From Phycisphaerales bacterium (GTDB lineage: Bacteria > Planctomycetota > Phycisphaerae > Phycisphaerales > UBA1924), in the NCBI GenBank assembly GCA_029260335.1, contig JAJDDL010000173.1, positions 1 through 18,790 on the forward strand: a DNA stretch of 18,790 bases, in the 5' to 3' direction. Numbering within the stretch: position 1 is the stretch's first letter; each line of letters opens with the position of its first letter. Made by a program: the position numbers and the translations under genes. This document shows, piece after piece, positions 7,791-13,835 of this stretch. The notes under the pieces are model-generated. The model made no database searches. It saw only the letters and a list, made by a program, of their open reading frames with translations, and was not told the origin of the DNA.

Positions 7791-7818
7791 CGGACCCAAT
7801 GCAGGAGCGCGTGGATCG

Positions 7819-9198
7819 ATGCAGACTATTGAGAACATCCTTCAGGGCATCGGCCAGACTCCTTTTGTCGAACTTCAGCGGGTCGTCGAGCCCGAGAGCG
7901 CCCGGCTGCTGGTCAAGTGCGAGTTTCTGAACCCCGGCGGGTCGATCAAGGACCGCATGGCCCTGCACATCATCGAGCGAGCCGAGAAAGACGGCCTGCT
8001 CAAGCCCGGCGGGACCATTGTCGAGAACACGTCAGGCAACACCGGCATGGGCGTGGCGATGGTCGCGGCGGTCAAGGGCTACAAGGCCGTGTTCACGATC
8101 CCCGACAAGATGAGCCTTGAGAAGATCAACATGCTCAAGGCGTTCGGCGCCGAGGTGATCATCACGCCGACGGACGTGCCGGGCGAGTCGCCCGATCACT
8201 ACGTGCAGGTCGCAAAGCGGATCGCCCGCGAGACGCCCAACAGCTTCTACCTGAATCAGTATCACAACGAGCAGAATATCGAGGCGCACGAGGCGTCGAC
8301 GGGCCCGGAGCTCTGGGAAGAGTGTGGCGGCGAGATGGACGTGTTCGTCTCGGGTATCGGCACCGGCGGTACGATCTCCGGCGTCGGCCGATTCCTCAAG
8401 AAGCAAGCCAACCCGCCCAAGGTCGTGGGCGTCGATCCGCTCGGCAGCGTCCACTACCACTACTACTACACCGGTACGCTCCCCAACGCGTACGTCTATC
8501 AGGTCGAAGGCATTGGCGATGACATCAAGTGCGGCGCATTCGACACGACCGTCGTCGACGAGGTCCGACAGGTCGATGACCGTCAGTCGTTCCTTATGGC
8601 GCGCCGGCTGGTGCGCGAAGAAGGGCTCTTTGTCGGGGGCTCCAGCGGCTCGAACGCGCACATCGCGGTCCAAATCGCGCAGGAGCTTGGTCCGGGCAAA
8701 ACGGTTGTGACCGTCTTGCCCGATTCGGGCAGCCGCTACATCACCAAGTTCCTCTCCGATGCGTGGATGAAAGACCACGGGTTCTTAGAGCCCGAGCGTG
8801 ATCTCGGCCGGGTCGAGGATGTGATCGAGGGCAAGGACCAGGACATCATCACCGCGACCACAAGCGAGTCGGTCGCGCAGCTCGTCAGCCGGATGCGCGA
8901 GCAGGGCGTGAGCCAGATCCCCATCGTCAACGAGCTCGGCGGGCCCGAGGGCATGGTGCACGAGATCGACGTGTTGCGCGGCATGGAGCGCGGCGAGATC
9001 GACGCCCAGACGCCTGCCGGTCAAATCATGCACGATATCGGTGGCTTGGTATACCCCAAGGCACGGGTCGAGGAGCTCTACGGCATCTTCGAGAAGGACC
9101 AGGTCGCGATCGTGGTCGACGCCGCGAAGATCGTGGGGCTCGTGAGCCACATCGACCTCATCGAATACCTTAGCAAGAAGAATCAGGAGCGGGCATGA
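7819..9198 (+). CDS. cbs: Cystathionine beta-synthase with C-terminal CBS-domain pair
   Basis: A 459-aa PLP enzyme of the beta-family that condenses homocysteine with serine to form cystathionine. The catalytic lysine is K44 in NPGGSIKDRMA, the substrate loop is TSGNTG at 71-76, and the PLP-phosphate loop is GTGGT at 181-185. A second part from about residue 340 holds two CBS domains (ATTSESVAQLVSRMREQGVSQIPIV, and KARVEELYGIFEKDQVAIVVD). This regulatory extension separates it from plain cysteine synthase CysK (about 310 aa). There is no N-terminal heme-binding region as in the animal enzyme. The next gene, a gamma-family enzyme, starts inside its stop codon (ATGA), so the two are one operon. 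O-acetylserine- or O-phosphoserine-dependent synthesis remains possible from sequence alone, but the neighbour argues for transsulfuration. Confidence 0.9.
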   Translation: MQTIENILQGIGQTPFVELQRVVEPESARLLVKCEFLNPGGSIKDRMALHIIERAEKDGLLKPGGTIVENTSGNTGMGVAMVAAVKGYKAVFTIPDKMSLEKINMLKAFGAEVIITPTDVPGESPDHYVQVAKRIARETPNSFYLNQYHNEQNIEAHEASTGPELWEECGGEMDVFVSGIGTGGTISGVGRFLKKQANPPKVVGVDPLGSVHYHYYYTGTLPNAYVYQVEGIGDDIKCGAFDTTVVDEVRQVDDRQSFLMARRLVREEGLFVGGSSGSNAHIAVQIAQELGPGKTVVTVLPDSGSRYITKFLSDAWMKDHGFLEPERDLGRVEDVIEGKDQDIITATTSESVAQLVSRMREQGVSQIPIVNELGGPEGMVHEIDVLRGMERGEIDAQTPAGQIMHDIGGLVYPKARVEELYGIFEKDQVAIVVDAAKIVGLVSHIDLIEYLSKKNQERA

Positions 9199-10358
9199 GC
9201 GAAGCGAGTAGTTCCAAGGGCTTTGGCACGCGCGCGATCCACGCGGGGCAGGCACCCGATCCGTCGACCGGCGCGATCATGACGCCGATCTTCCAGAGTG
9301 CGACCTTTGCGCAGGAATCTCCAGGCGTCTTCAAAGAAGACTACGACTACTCCCGCGCTTCGAACCCGACCCGCAAGGCCTTGGAGAAAAACCTTGCGAG
9401 CCTGGAGGGCGCCGAGTTCGGCTTGTGCTTTGCTTCGGGCGTGAGTGCAGAAGCCGCGGTCTTGCATCTGCTCAAGACCGGCGATCACGTGGTGCTCTGT
9501 GATGACGTGTACGGCGGGACCAATCGCCTGTTCCATCGCGTGTTTGGCCAGCTGGGGATCGAAGTCACGCTGGTCGACATGACCGACCAGGACGCTTTCG
9601 AGGCCGCGTTCTGCGAGAACACCAAGGTCGTGTGGCTCGAAACGCCCACGAACCCGACACTCAAGATCATCGATATCGCCAAGGTCTCAGAGGAAGCCCA
9701 CGCGAAGGGCGCGATCGTCTGTGTGGATAACACGTTCTGCTCGCCTTACCTGCAATCGCCCTTGGCTCTCGGCGCAGACATCGTGTGCCACTCGACGACC
9801 AAGTACATGGGCGGGCACTCCGATGTCATCGGAGGTGCTTTGCTCATGAACGACCCCGACTTGCACGAACGGCTGAAGTTCATCCAGCTCTCGGTCGGCG
9901 CGGTGCCGGGGATTCTCGATTGTTTCTTGCTCTTGCGCTCGACCAAGACCTTGCATGTGCGCATGCAAAGGCACAGCGAGAACGGCATGCAACTCGCCAG
10001 GTGGCTCGAAGCGCATCCCAACGTCGAGCGGGTGCTCTACCCGGGCCTGGAGAGTCATCCGCAGCATGCGCTGGCGAGGGAGCAGATGCCAAACGGCTTC
10101 GGCGGCATGATCACGCTCTATGTCAAGGGCGGGCTCGCCAAGGCCAAGTCGATGCTTGAGAAGGTCCAGATCTTCACGATCGCCGAGAGCCTGGGCGGGG
10201 TCGAGAGCCTGATCGAACATCCGGGGATCATGACCCATGCGAGTGTGCCGCCCGATCAGCGCGAGAAGCTCGGAATAAGCGACTCGCTCGTGCGGTTGAG
10301 CGTTGGCATTGAGGATGTGGAAGACCTCATGGCCGATCTGGATCAATCGCTGAGTTAA
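9195..10358 (+). CDS. Cystathionine gamma-lyase/gamma-synthase (Cys/Met metabolism PLP enzyme)
   Basis: A 387-aa fold-type I PLP enzyme of the Cys/Met metabolism family. It has YSRASNPTRKALEKNLASLEGAE near the N-terminus, the LETPTNPTLKIIDI motif, VDNTFCSPYLQSPLALGAD, and the PLP lysine K203 in HSTTKYMGGHSDVIGG. The end motif ESLGGVESLIEHPGIMTHASVP is shared by gamma-lyases and gamma-synthases, so the direction (cystathionine to cysteine, or homoserine ester to cystathionine) is not certain. Pairing with cystathionine beta-synthase favours the lyase and the route homocysteine to cysteine. The ATG overlaps the upstream stop by ATGA and has AGGAG 5 bases before it. A perfect 12-bp palindrome, TGAGTTAACTCA, spans its stop codon. 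Confidence 0.92.
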   Translation: MSEASSSKGFGTRAIHAGQAPDPSTGAIMTPIFQSATFAQESPGVFKEDYDYSRASNPTRKALEKNLASLEGAEFGLCFASGVSAEAAVLHLLKTGDHVVLCDDVYGGTNRLFHRVFGQLGIEVTLVDMTDQDAFEAAFCENTKVVWLETPTNPTLKIIDIAKVSEEAHAKGAIVCVDNTFCSPYLQSPLALGADIVCHSTTKYMGGHSDVIGGALLMNDPDLHERLKFIQLSVGAVPGILDCFLLLRSTKTLHVRMQRHSENGMQLARWLEAHPNVERVLYPGLESHPQHALAREQMPNGFGGMITLYVKGGLAKAKSMLEKVQIFTIAESLGGVESLIEHPGIMTHASVPPDQREKLGISDSLVRLSVGIEDVEDLMADLDQSLS

Positions 10359-10386
10359 CTCATCGCGGCGGGTTGCCGCAGCTCCT

Positions 10387-10950
10387 ATGGCAGACCGACA
10401 GGAACGAATCGATCCGGATCGCTGGCTCAGCGATCACGGCGACGCGATGTATCGCTACGCACTTCTGCGGCTGGGACAACCTGACGCGGCGGTCGATGCC
10501 GTGCAAGAAGCGTTGCTCGCGGCTCTTGTGGCCAAAGAGACATTTCGCGGCGAGTCCCAGGAGCGAACGTGGCTGATAGGCATCCTCCGCTACAAGGTGC
10601 TGGACGTCCTCCGCCAACGCCGGCGGACGCAAAGCGAGCGAATGGATGAGCTGGGCGACGAGAGCTCATTCAAGGGCGGCACGTTTCGTGAAGAGCCCGG
10701 AGATTGGAACTCACTGCCTGCGGCTAGTGCCGAGCGCAAGGAGTTTCGAGAACTGCTCCTGCAATGCCTCCAGAGCTTACCGGACCAGATGCGACAGGCG
10801 ATCTGCCTGCGCGAGATCGATGGGCTCGAAACCGACGAGATCTGTAAGATCCTGGCGGTCACCCCGACCAATCTGTGGACCCTTATTCACCGCGCGAAGC
10901 TCCGGTTGCGCGCAGACATCACCAAGCTGTGGTTCGAGAAAGACGCATGA
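10387..10950 (+). CDS. ECF-type RNA polymerase sigma factor
   Basis: A 187-aa alternative sigma factor with region 2 at about residues 12-80 (DAMYRYALLRLGQPDAAVDAVQEALLAAL, ERTWLIGILRYKVLDVLRQRRR) and region 4 at about 120-180 (LLLQCLQSLPDQMRQAICLREIDGLETDEICKILAVTPTNLWTLIHRAKLRLR). The LETDEIC ... TNLW ... HRAKLRLR pattern and the following small zinc-finger protein resemble the TIGR02943 group of sigma-70 factors. The ATG has no clear ribosome site. It begins 28 bases after the gamma-lyase stop, a gap holding the short inverted repeat GCGGC/GCCGC. Its stop overlaps the next gene's ATG, the usual coupling of sigma and anti-sigma. The signal it responds to is not visible. Confidence 0.93.
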   Translation: MADRQERIDPDRWLSDHGDAMYRYALLRLGQPDAAVDAVQEALLAALVAKETFRGESQERTWLIGILRYKVLDVLRQRRRTQSERMDELGDESSFKGGTFREEPGDWNSLPAASAERKEFRELLLQCLQSLPDQMRQAICLREIDGLETDEICKILAVTPTNLWTLIHRAKLRLRADITKLWFEKDA

Positions 10951-11234
10951 TCCGCTGGATCCGCACATTCTGGTATGTCCTGACCCTCCGATGCGAGGAG
11001 GCGGACCGGCTGCGCTCGATCGAACGCGAGGGCGAGCTCTCGCGCTCGCAGCGGGTGGGTGAATCGCTGCACCGGGGGCTTTGCAAGTCGTGTAGAAAGG
11101 CCCGTCGGCAGGCGAAGTTGCTCAAGCAGGCGCTTTCTGAGATGTCTGACTTGGGCGAGTTCGAGCGTGGTCCGCGCCTGGATGACGCGTCCAGGGCCCG
11201 GATCGCCGCGGCAATGGCAGACAAGAAAAACTGA
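10947..11234 (+). CDS. Zinc-finger anti-sigma factor (small, soluble)
   Basis: A 95-aa protein that begins inside the sigma factor stop codon (ATGA). The core LRCEEADRLRSIEREGELSRSQRVGESLHRGLCKSCRKAR carries the ZAS/zf-HC2 zinc signature H-x3-C-x2-C (HRGLCKSC) with the upstream conserved cysteine in RCEEADRL. Proteins of this kind hold the partner sigma factor inactive and release it on a signal, often redox because of the zinc thiolates. There is no membrane helix, so it is probably cytoplasmic. A longer frame opens 24 codons upstream, but the overlap start gives the expected domain placement. Charged residues dominate the second half, and the family match is by motif rather than overall similarity. 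Confidence 0.85.
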   Translation: MIRWIRTFWYVLTLRCEEADRLRSIEREGELSRSQRVGESLHRGLCKSCRKARRQAKLLKQALSEMSDLGEFERGPRLDDASRARIAAAMADKKN

Positions 11235-11338
11235 AATCACCTGCAAGGCCTTTTCTGTTGCAACGACCCATGGGGGTACGGAGTGGTCCAACGTGGTTCG
11301 CCCGTGGCAATCAGGAGTTGGGGGTCGGAGGTCTTCAT

Positions 11339-12130
11339 ATGCATCGCGCGATCAGTCTTCTCACGCTGGCCAGTTTGGCCGGCGCAGCGTCCGCCCAGAA
11401 CGTCACGGTCACGGTCGAGAACATGCTCGACACGGGCAACTTCAGCTTTACGCCCGTCTGGATGGCCATGCACAACGGCGGGTTTGATTCATACAACGGC
11501 GGCGAGCTCGCATCGCTCTTTCCCGGGCTCGAAGAACTCGCCGAGGGCGGAGACACCGGCCCGATCTCGACGGCATTCACCAACAGCCCTGCCGGAATCG
11601 CAGGCGGCGTCCAGACCACGCTTGTTGAACTGAACGGTGCCCCGGTCTTCGGACCAGGCGAGAGCAACTCGGTCAGCTTCGATGTGGGCGACGCCACCGT
11701 CAATCGCTATTTTAGCTACGCGTCGATGATCGTGCCCTCAAACGACTTGTTCGTCGCCAACGGCAACCCGACCAGATTCGAGGTCTTTGATGCCGGGGGC
11801 AACTACAACGGGCCTGTTGAGATCCTGATCCTTGGAAACCAGGTTAAGGACGCGGGCACCGAGGTGAACGATGCGTTCGGCGGCGCGGCATTCAGCGCCA
11901 ATGGCGGCGACTCGGTCGATGAGAACGTGGTCATCCGCAGTTTCTTTGGTGACCCAGACGACCAGGCCTATCTGGACAGCTTCATTGGCACCGACACCGT
12001 CGATGGCGGCACGATCACCGGTTCGTTCGGTCCAGATGATGTCGTTGCCCGCATAACGGTCACGCCAGCACCGGCGTCCCTTGCGATGTTGAGTCTCGGC
12101 GGGCTCTGCCTGACCCGACGTCGGCGCTGA
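11339..12130 (+). CDS. Secreted spondin-domain protein with PEP-CTERM-like sorting tail
   Basis: A 263-aa exported protein. A signal peptide (MHRAISLLTLASLAGAASA, cleavage before QN) leads into a spondin-N-like domain covering about residues 22-170. Its marks are VTVENMLDTGNFSFTPVWMAMHNG, the GELASLFPGLEELAEGGDTGP segment and RYFSYASMIVPSNDLFVANGNP. The C-terminus reads TPAPASLAMLSLGGLCLTRRRR: a PEP-like TPAP, a hydrophobic stretch and an arginine cluster, as in planctomycete PEP-CTERM proteins that are thought to be processed at the membrane. GGAGG lies 7 bases before the ATG. An open frame 27 codons upstream has no such site. It follows the anti-sigma gene after 104 bases and may be a target of that sigma factor; this is inference. 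The protein is rich in Gly, Asp and Asn, as surface proteins often are. Confidence 0.88.
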   Translation: MHRAISLLTLASLAGAASAQNVTVTVENMLDTGNFSFTPVWMAMHNGGFDSYNGGELASLFPGLEELAEGGDTGPISTAFTNSPAGIAGGVQTTLVELNGAPVFGPGESNSVSFDVGDATVNRYFSYASMIVPSNDLFVANGNPTRFEVFDAGGNYNGPVEILILGNQVKDAGTEVNDAFGGAAFSANGGDSVDENVVIRSFFGDPDDQAYLDSFIGTDTVDGGTITGSFGPDDVVARITVTPAPASLAMLSLGGLCLTRRRR

Positions 12131-12150
12131 GCACCCCCACCGCCGGGGAT

Positions 12151-12184
12151 GAGCCCACGGAGCTGACGCTTCGTGGGCTCTTTG
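12151..12184 (+). terminator. Strong intrinsic terminator of the spondin-domain gene
   Basis: GAGCCCACG (12151-12159) pairs perfectly with CGTGGGCTC (12172-12180). The loop contains a further AGC/GCT pair, and TTT follows at once. It begins 20 bases after the stop codon. Confidence 0.85.
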
Positions 12185-12208
12185 CAATCTCGGCAGCGAA
12201 CACAGGAG

Positions 12209-12230
12209 GCCCTGGCGCAAGCCTGGGCTT
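12209..12230 (+). repeat. Hairpin repeat core, copy 1 (forward)
   Basis: A 22-base element that folds on itself as GCCC-T-GGC, loop GCAA, GCC-T-GGGC: 7 bp around a T-T mismatch, closed by a GNRA-type tetraloop. It is also an exact reverse complement of copy 2 at 12270-12291, so the region can instead form one long 22-bp stem over a 39-base loop. Confidence 0.85.
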
Positions 12231-12234
12231 GAGG

Positions 12235-12303
12235 GTCGTTGAATACGTCGGATGTGTGCGAAGTTTTCGAAGCCCAGGCTTGCGCCAGGGCGTCTTTTCT
12301 AGA
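12235..12303. repeat. Tandem direct repeat, unit 1 (69 bp)
   Basis: The unit begins GTCGTTGAATACGTCGGATG, contains the hairpin core at 12270-12291, and ends TCTTTTCTAGA. It aligns with unit 2, which follows at once, with four substitutions and one single-base gap. It is non-coding on both strands as far as can be judged. Confidence 0.9.
12270..12291 (-). repeat. Hairpin repeat core, copy 2 (reverse)
   Basis: An exact reverse complement of copy 1, lying inside direct-repeat unit 1. On the minus strand it reads GCCC-T-GGC-GCAA-GCC-T-GGGC and folds in the same way as copy 1. Confidence 0.85.
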
Positions 12304-12373
12304 GTCGTTGAATACGTCGGATGTTGTGCGAAATTCTCGAAGCCCAGGCTCGCGCCAGGGCCTCTTTTCTAGA
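12304..12373. repeat. Tandem direct repeat, unit 2 (70 bp)
   Basis: The second copy of the tandem unit, starting directly where unit 1 ends. Its last bases, TCTAGA, run over the stop codon (TAG, minus strand) of the zinc-ribbon membrane protein gene at 12369, so the repeat now supplies the end of that gene. Confidence 0.9.
12340..12361 (-). repeat. Hairpin repeat core, copy 3 (reverse, one base changed)
   Basis: The third copy of the core inside unit 2. It differs from copy 2 by one base (12351), which changes the loop from GCAA to GCGA on the minus strand. Both are GNRA tetraloops and the stem is untouched. Confidence 0.85.
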
Positions 12374-12842
12374 GCAACGAGCCGATCACGAGCGACACCA
12401 CGGGCAGGATCGCGCCCGCGTAACAACTCACGAGCATGCGCCGCCGCTCCGGTCGCGAGCGATCGTCCTTGCGAAGATTCGTCCACAGCGCCGGCCAAAC
12501 GAGCGTCGCGTACACGAGCATGAAGACCCAGAAGGGTCCGGCGATGCCGATCGCCGTGCGCAACGCCTCGGTCTTGATGAGCGATGAAGCCCAGGCGATC
12601 GCCAGCAGCAGGATCGTGGGACCGCACCCGCCGACGATGAACCAAGCCCACTCGCCACGGCTCCAAGGCTGGTGGGGCGCGTAGGGGTTGAACGAGCAGC
12701 CGCACTCGGGGCAGAGCCCTGGAGACTTGGGATCGAGCAAGCCGTGGAGCTCGTAGCCGCAGTCGCCGCAGCGGGCGATGGCCTCGGCGTCCCGTTGGGG
12801 CGTGAGCAAGGCACGGATCGATGGCAGGACGCTGGCGGGCAT
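12369..12842 (-). CDS. Zinc-ribbon membrane protein (3 TM), unknown function
   Basis: A 157-aa protein of unrecognised function. A zinc ribbon lies near the N-terminus, with C25-x2-C28 in CGDCGYEL and C44-x2-C47 in CPECG. Three hydrophobic segments follow at about residues 66-90, 94-120 and 136-157. A basic stretch (RKDDRSRPERRR) between the second and third suggests a cytoplasmic loop. The CGYxL...CPECG ribbon on a membrane protein recurs twice more in this window. It is the last gene of a minus-strand set; its ATG lies 2 bases after the upstream gene's stop. The stop codon falls inside the tandem repeat, so the natural C-terminus may have been altered by repeat insertion. A sensing or assembly role is possible, but nothing in the sequence proves one. 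Confidence 0.8.
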   Translation of the reverse strand: MPASVLPSIRALLTPQRDAEAIARCGDCGYELHGLLDPKSPGLCPECGCSFNPYAPHQPWSRGEWAWFIVGGCGPTILLLAIAWASSLIKTEALRTAIGIAGPFWVFMLVYATLVWPALWTNLRKDDRSRPERRRMLVSCYAGAILPVVSLVIGSLL

Positions 12843-12844
12843 GG

Positions 12845-13102
12845 TTAGTTAGACCGCTCGATGACCTTCACGTTCCGCCGTCCGTCCAAGGGGCCCTTGG
12901 ATCGCAGGCCCGAGAACCACGCCCGGATCCGAAGCCAGAGGACCAGCAGGACGCCGAGCACCCCGCAGAGAATCGCCAGGGGCAGGATGATCACGAGCCC
13001 GATGACAAAGCCCACGACGAGCAGGAGGGTGATTACCACCCGCTGCAGGGGCGTGGGCCGGGCGATCATGACGCGGAATGAGGCGGTCTCAGCGGCGGAC
13101 AT
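12845..13102 (-). CDS. Small membrane protein, unknown function
   Basis: An 85-aa protein, not recognised. After a 20-residue N-terminus it has a long hydrophobic region (about residues 21-62: VVITLLLVVGFVIGLVIILP then LAILCGVLGVLLVLWLRIRAW), enough for two membrane helices in a hairpin. A basic tail follows (RSKGPLDGRRNVKVIERSN). It sits between two zinc-ribbon membrane protein genes. The next gene starts 2 bases after its stop, indicating co-transcription and probably translational coupling. No close ribosome site is seen; TAGAAT lies 6 bases before the ATG, which could be the -10 element of a leaderless transcript. Confidence 0.7.
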   Translation of the reverse strand: MSAAETASFRVMIARPTPLQRVVITLLLVVGFVIGLVIILPLAILCGVLGVLLVLWLRIRAWFSGLRSKGPLDGRRNVKVIERSN

Positions 13103-13158
13103 GGGTGGATTCTACCTTGACTAGCTTGTTGGGGGTCCGCGGGGCGTGATTGCAGCCC

Positions 13159-13659
13159 TTAGTCCCCCATGGACCGCACGATCTGATGCATGATCCACTG
13201 GTTCTGTGTCATCCAGAGTGCGGCCGCCACCGAGGCGTTGATCGCGAGACCGATGGCGATTACTCGCACTCTTGATGGCCTTGGATCATTTGCCGAAATG
13301 GCCTTGGGAGCGAGGTGGCGGCCGACACCCACTGGTCCCCATGGGATACCGACAAAGACGAAGAGCGGGATTGCACCAAACGCGACCAACATCGCAACGA
13401 TTCCCACAAGCGGAGGGCTTGCATACATCAACTCCGGCAGGAGCAACAGCCACAGCGCGTAGACGCCGGCGGCGACGGGCACGTGCCAGCACATGCGAAG
13501 GACCGCGTTCCACCACCCCGGCCACGGACGATACACAAGGCCATCCAGTGATGGGTGTGCCCGCCCGCACTCGGGACACACAAACCCCGCATCGCCCCGC
13601 TCGGTCGCGCTGAGGTCATAGCCGCATTGGTCGCAGGCAGGGCCCATGAATCTGCCCAT
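13159..13659 (-). CDS. Zinc-ribbon membrane protein (3 TM), unknown function
   Basis: A 166-aa protein from the chosen start. A zinc ribbon opens it: C9-x2-C12 in CDQCGYDL and C28-x2-C31 in CPECGRAH. After a WPGWWNAVLR amphipathic stretch come three hydrophobic segments (VPVAAGVYALWLLLLPELMY, LVGIVAMLVAFGAIPLFVFVG and VIAIGLAINASVAAALW). The size and layout match the protein encoded at 12369-12842, so the two are probably related. The open frame extends to an ATG at 13803, but the extra 48 residues look unlike the family and would crowd the dnaE promoter. The ATG at 13659 (or 13647) puts the ribbon at the N-terminus. Neither start has a convincing ribosome site. It is divergent from dnaE and upstream of the small membrane protein. 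Confidence 0.75.
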   Translation of the reverse strand: MGRFMGPACDQCGYDLSATERGDAGFVCPECGRAHPSLDGLVYRPWPGWWNAVLRMCWHVPVAAGVYALWLLLLPELMYASPPLVGIVAMLVAFGAIPLFVFVGIPWGPVGVGRHLAPKAISANDPRPSRVRVIAIGLAINASVAAALWMTQNQWIMHQIVRSMGD

Positions 13660-13835
13660 CGTACTCAACACCGCGCGATCCACGCTGACAGAATAATGAA
13701 ATTGCAGCAGGCGCCACCGATTGGTGAACGCAACACACAACCGCACACCGCTCAACTCCAACGCGAGCGCCAGGGTGCGAGCGAGTGCGTGCTGTGATAT
13801 CATGAGCGCTCGGCCTTCTGAACGGAATCCACACC

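Noticed and set aside
10351..10362. Perfect 12-base palindrome TGAGTTAACTCA across the stop of the gamma-lyase gene, as an operator for the sigma factor
   Set aside because: A few such palindromes are expected by chance in a window this size, and it overlaps coding sequence.
11258..11282. TTGCAAC and CGGA spaced 14 bases apart before the spondin gene, as a possible ECF promoter
   Set aside because: The spacing is short for an AAC/CGT-type ECF promoter, and no matching pair is seen before the sigma factor gene itself, so there is no second example to support it.
12209..12373. CRISPR array or integron attC sites as an explanation of the repeats
   Set aside because: There are only two direct units with no variable spacers, no cas or integrase genes nearby, and no attC core-site pair.
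11968..12705. A 245-codon minus-strand frame running through the tandem repeats, giving a repeated peptide with TSDVFND
   Set aside because: It overlaps the spondin gene end, the terminator and the zinc-ribbon gene in a different frame. The two repeat units differ in length by one base, so they are not kept in frame as a coding repeat would be.
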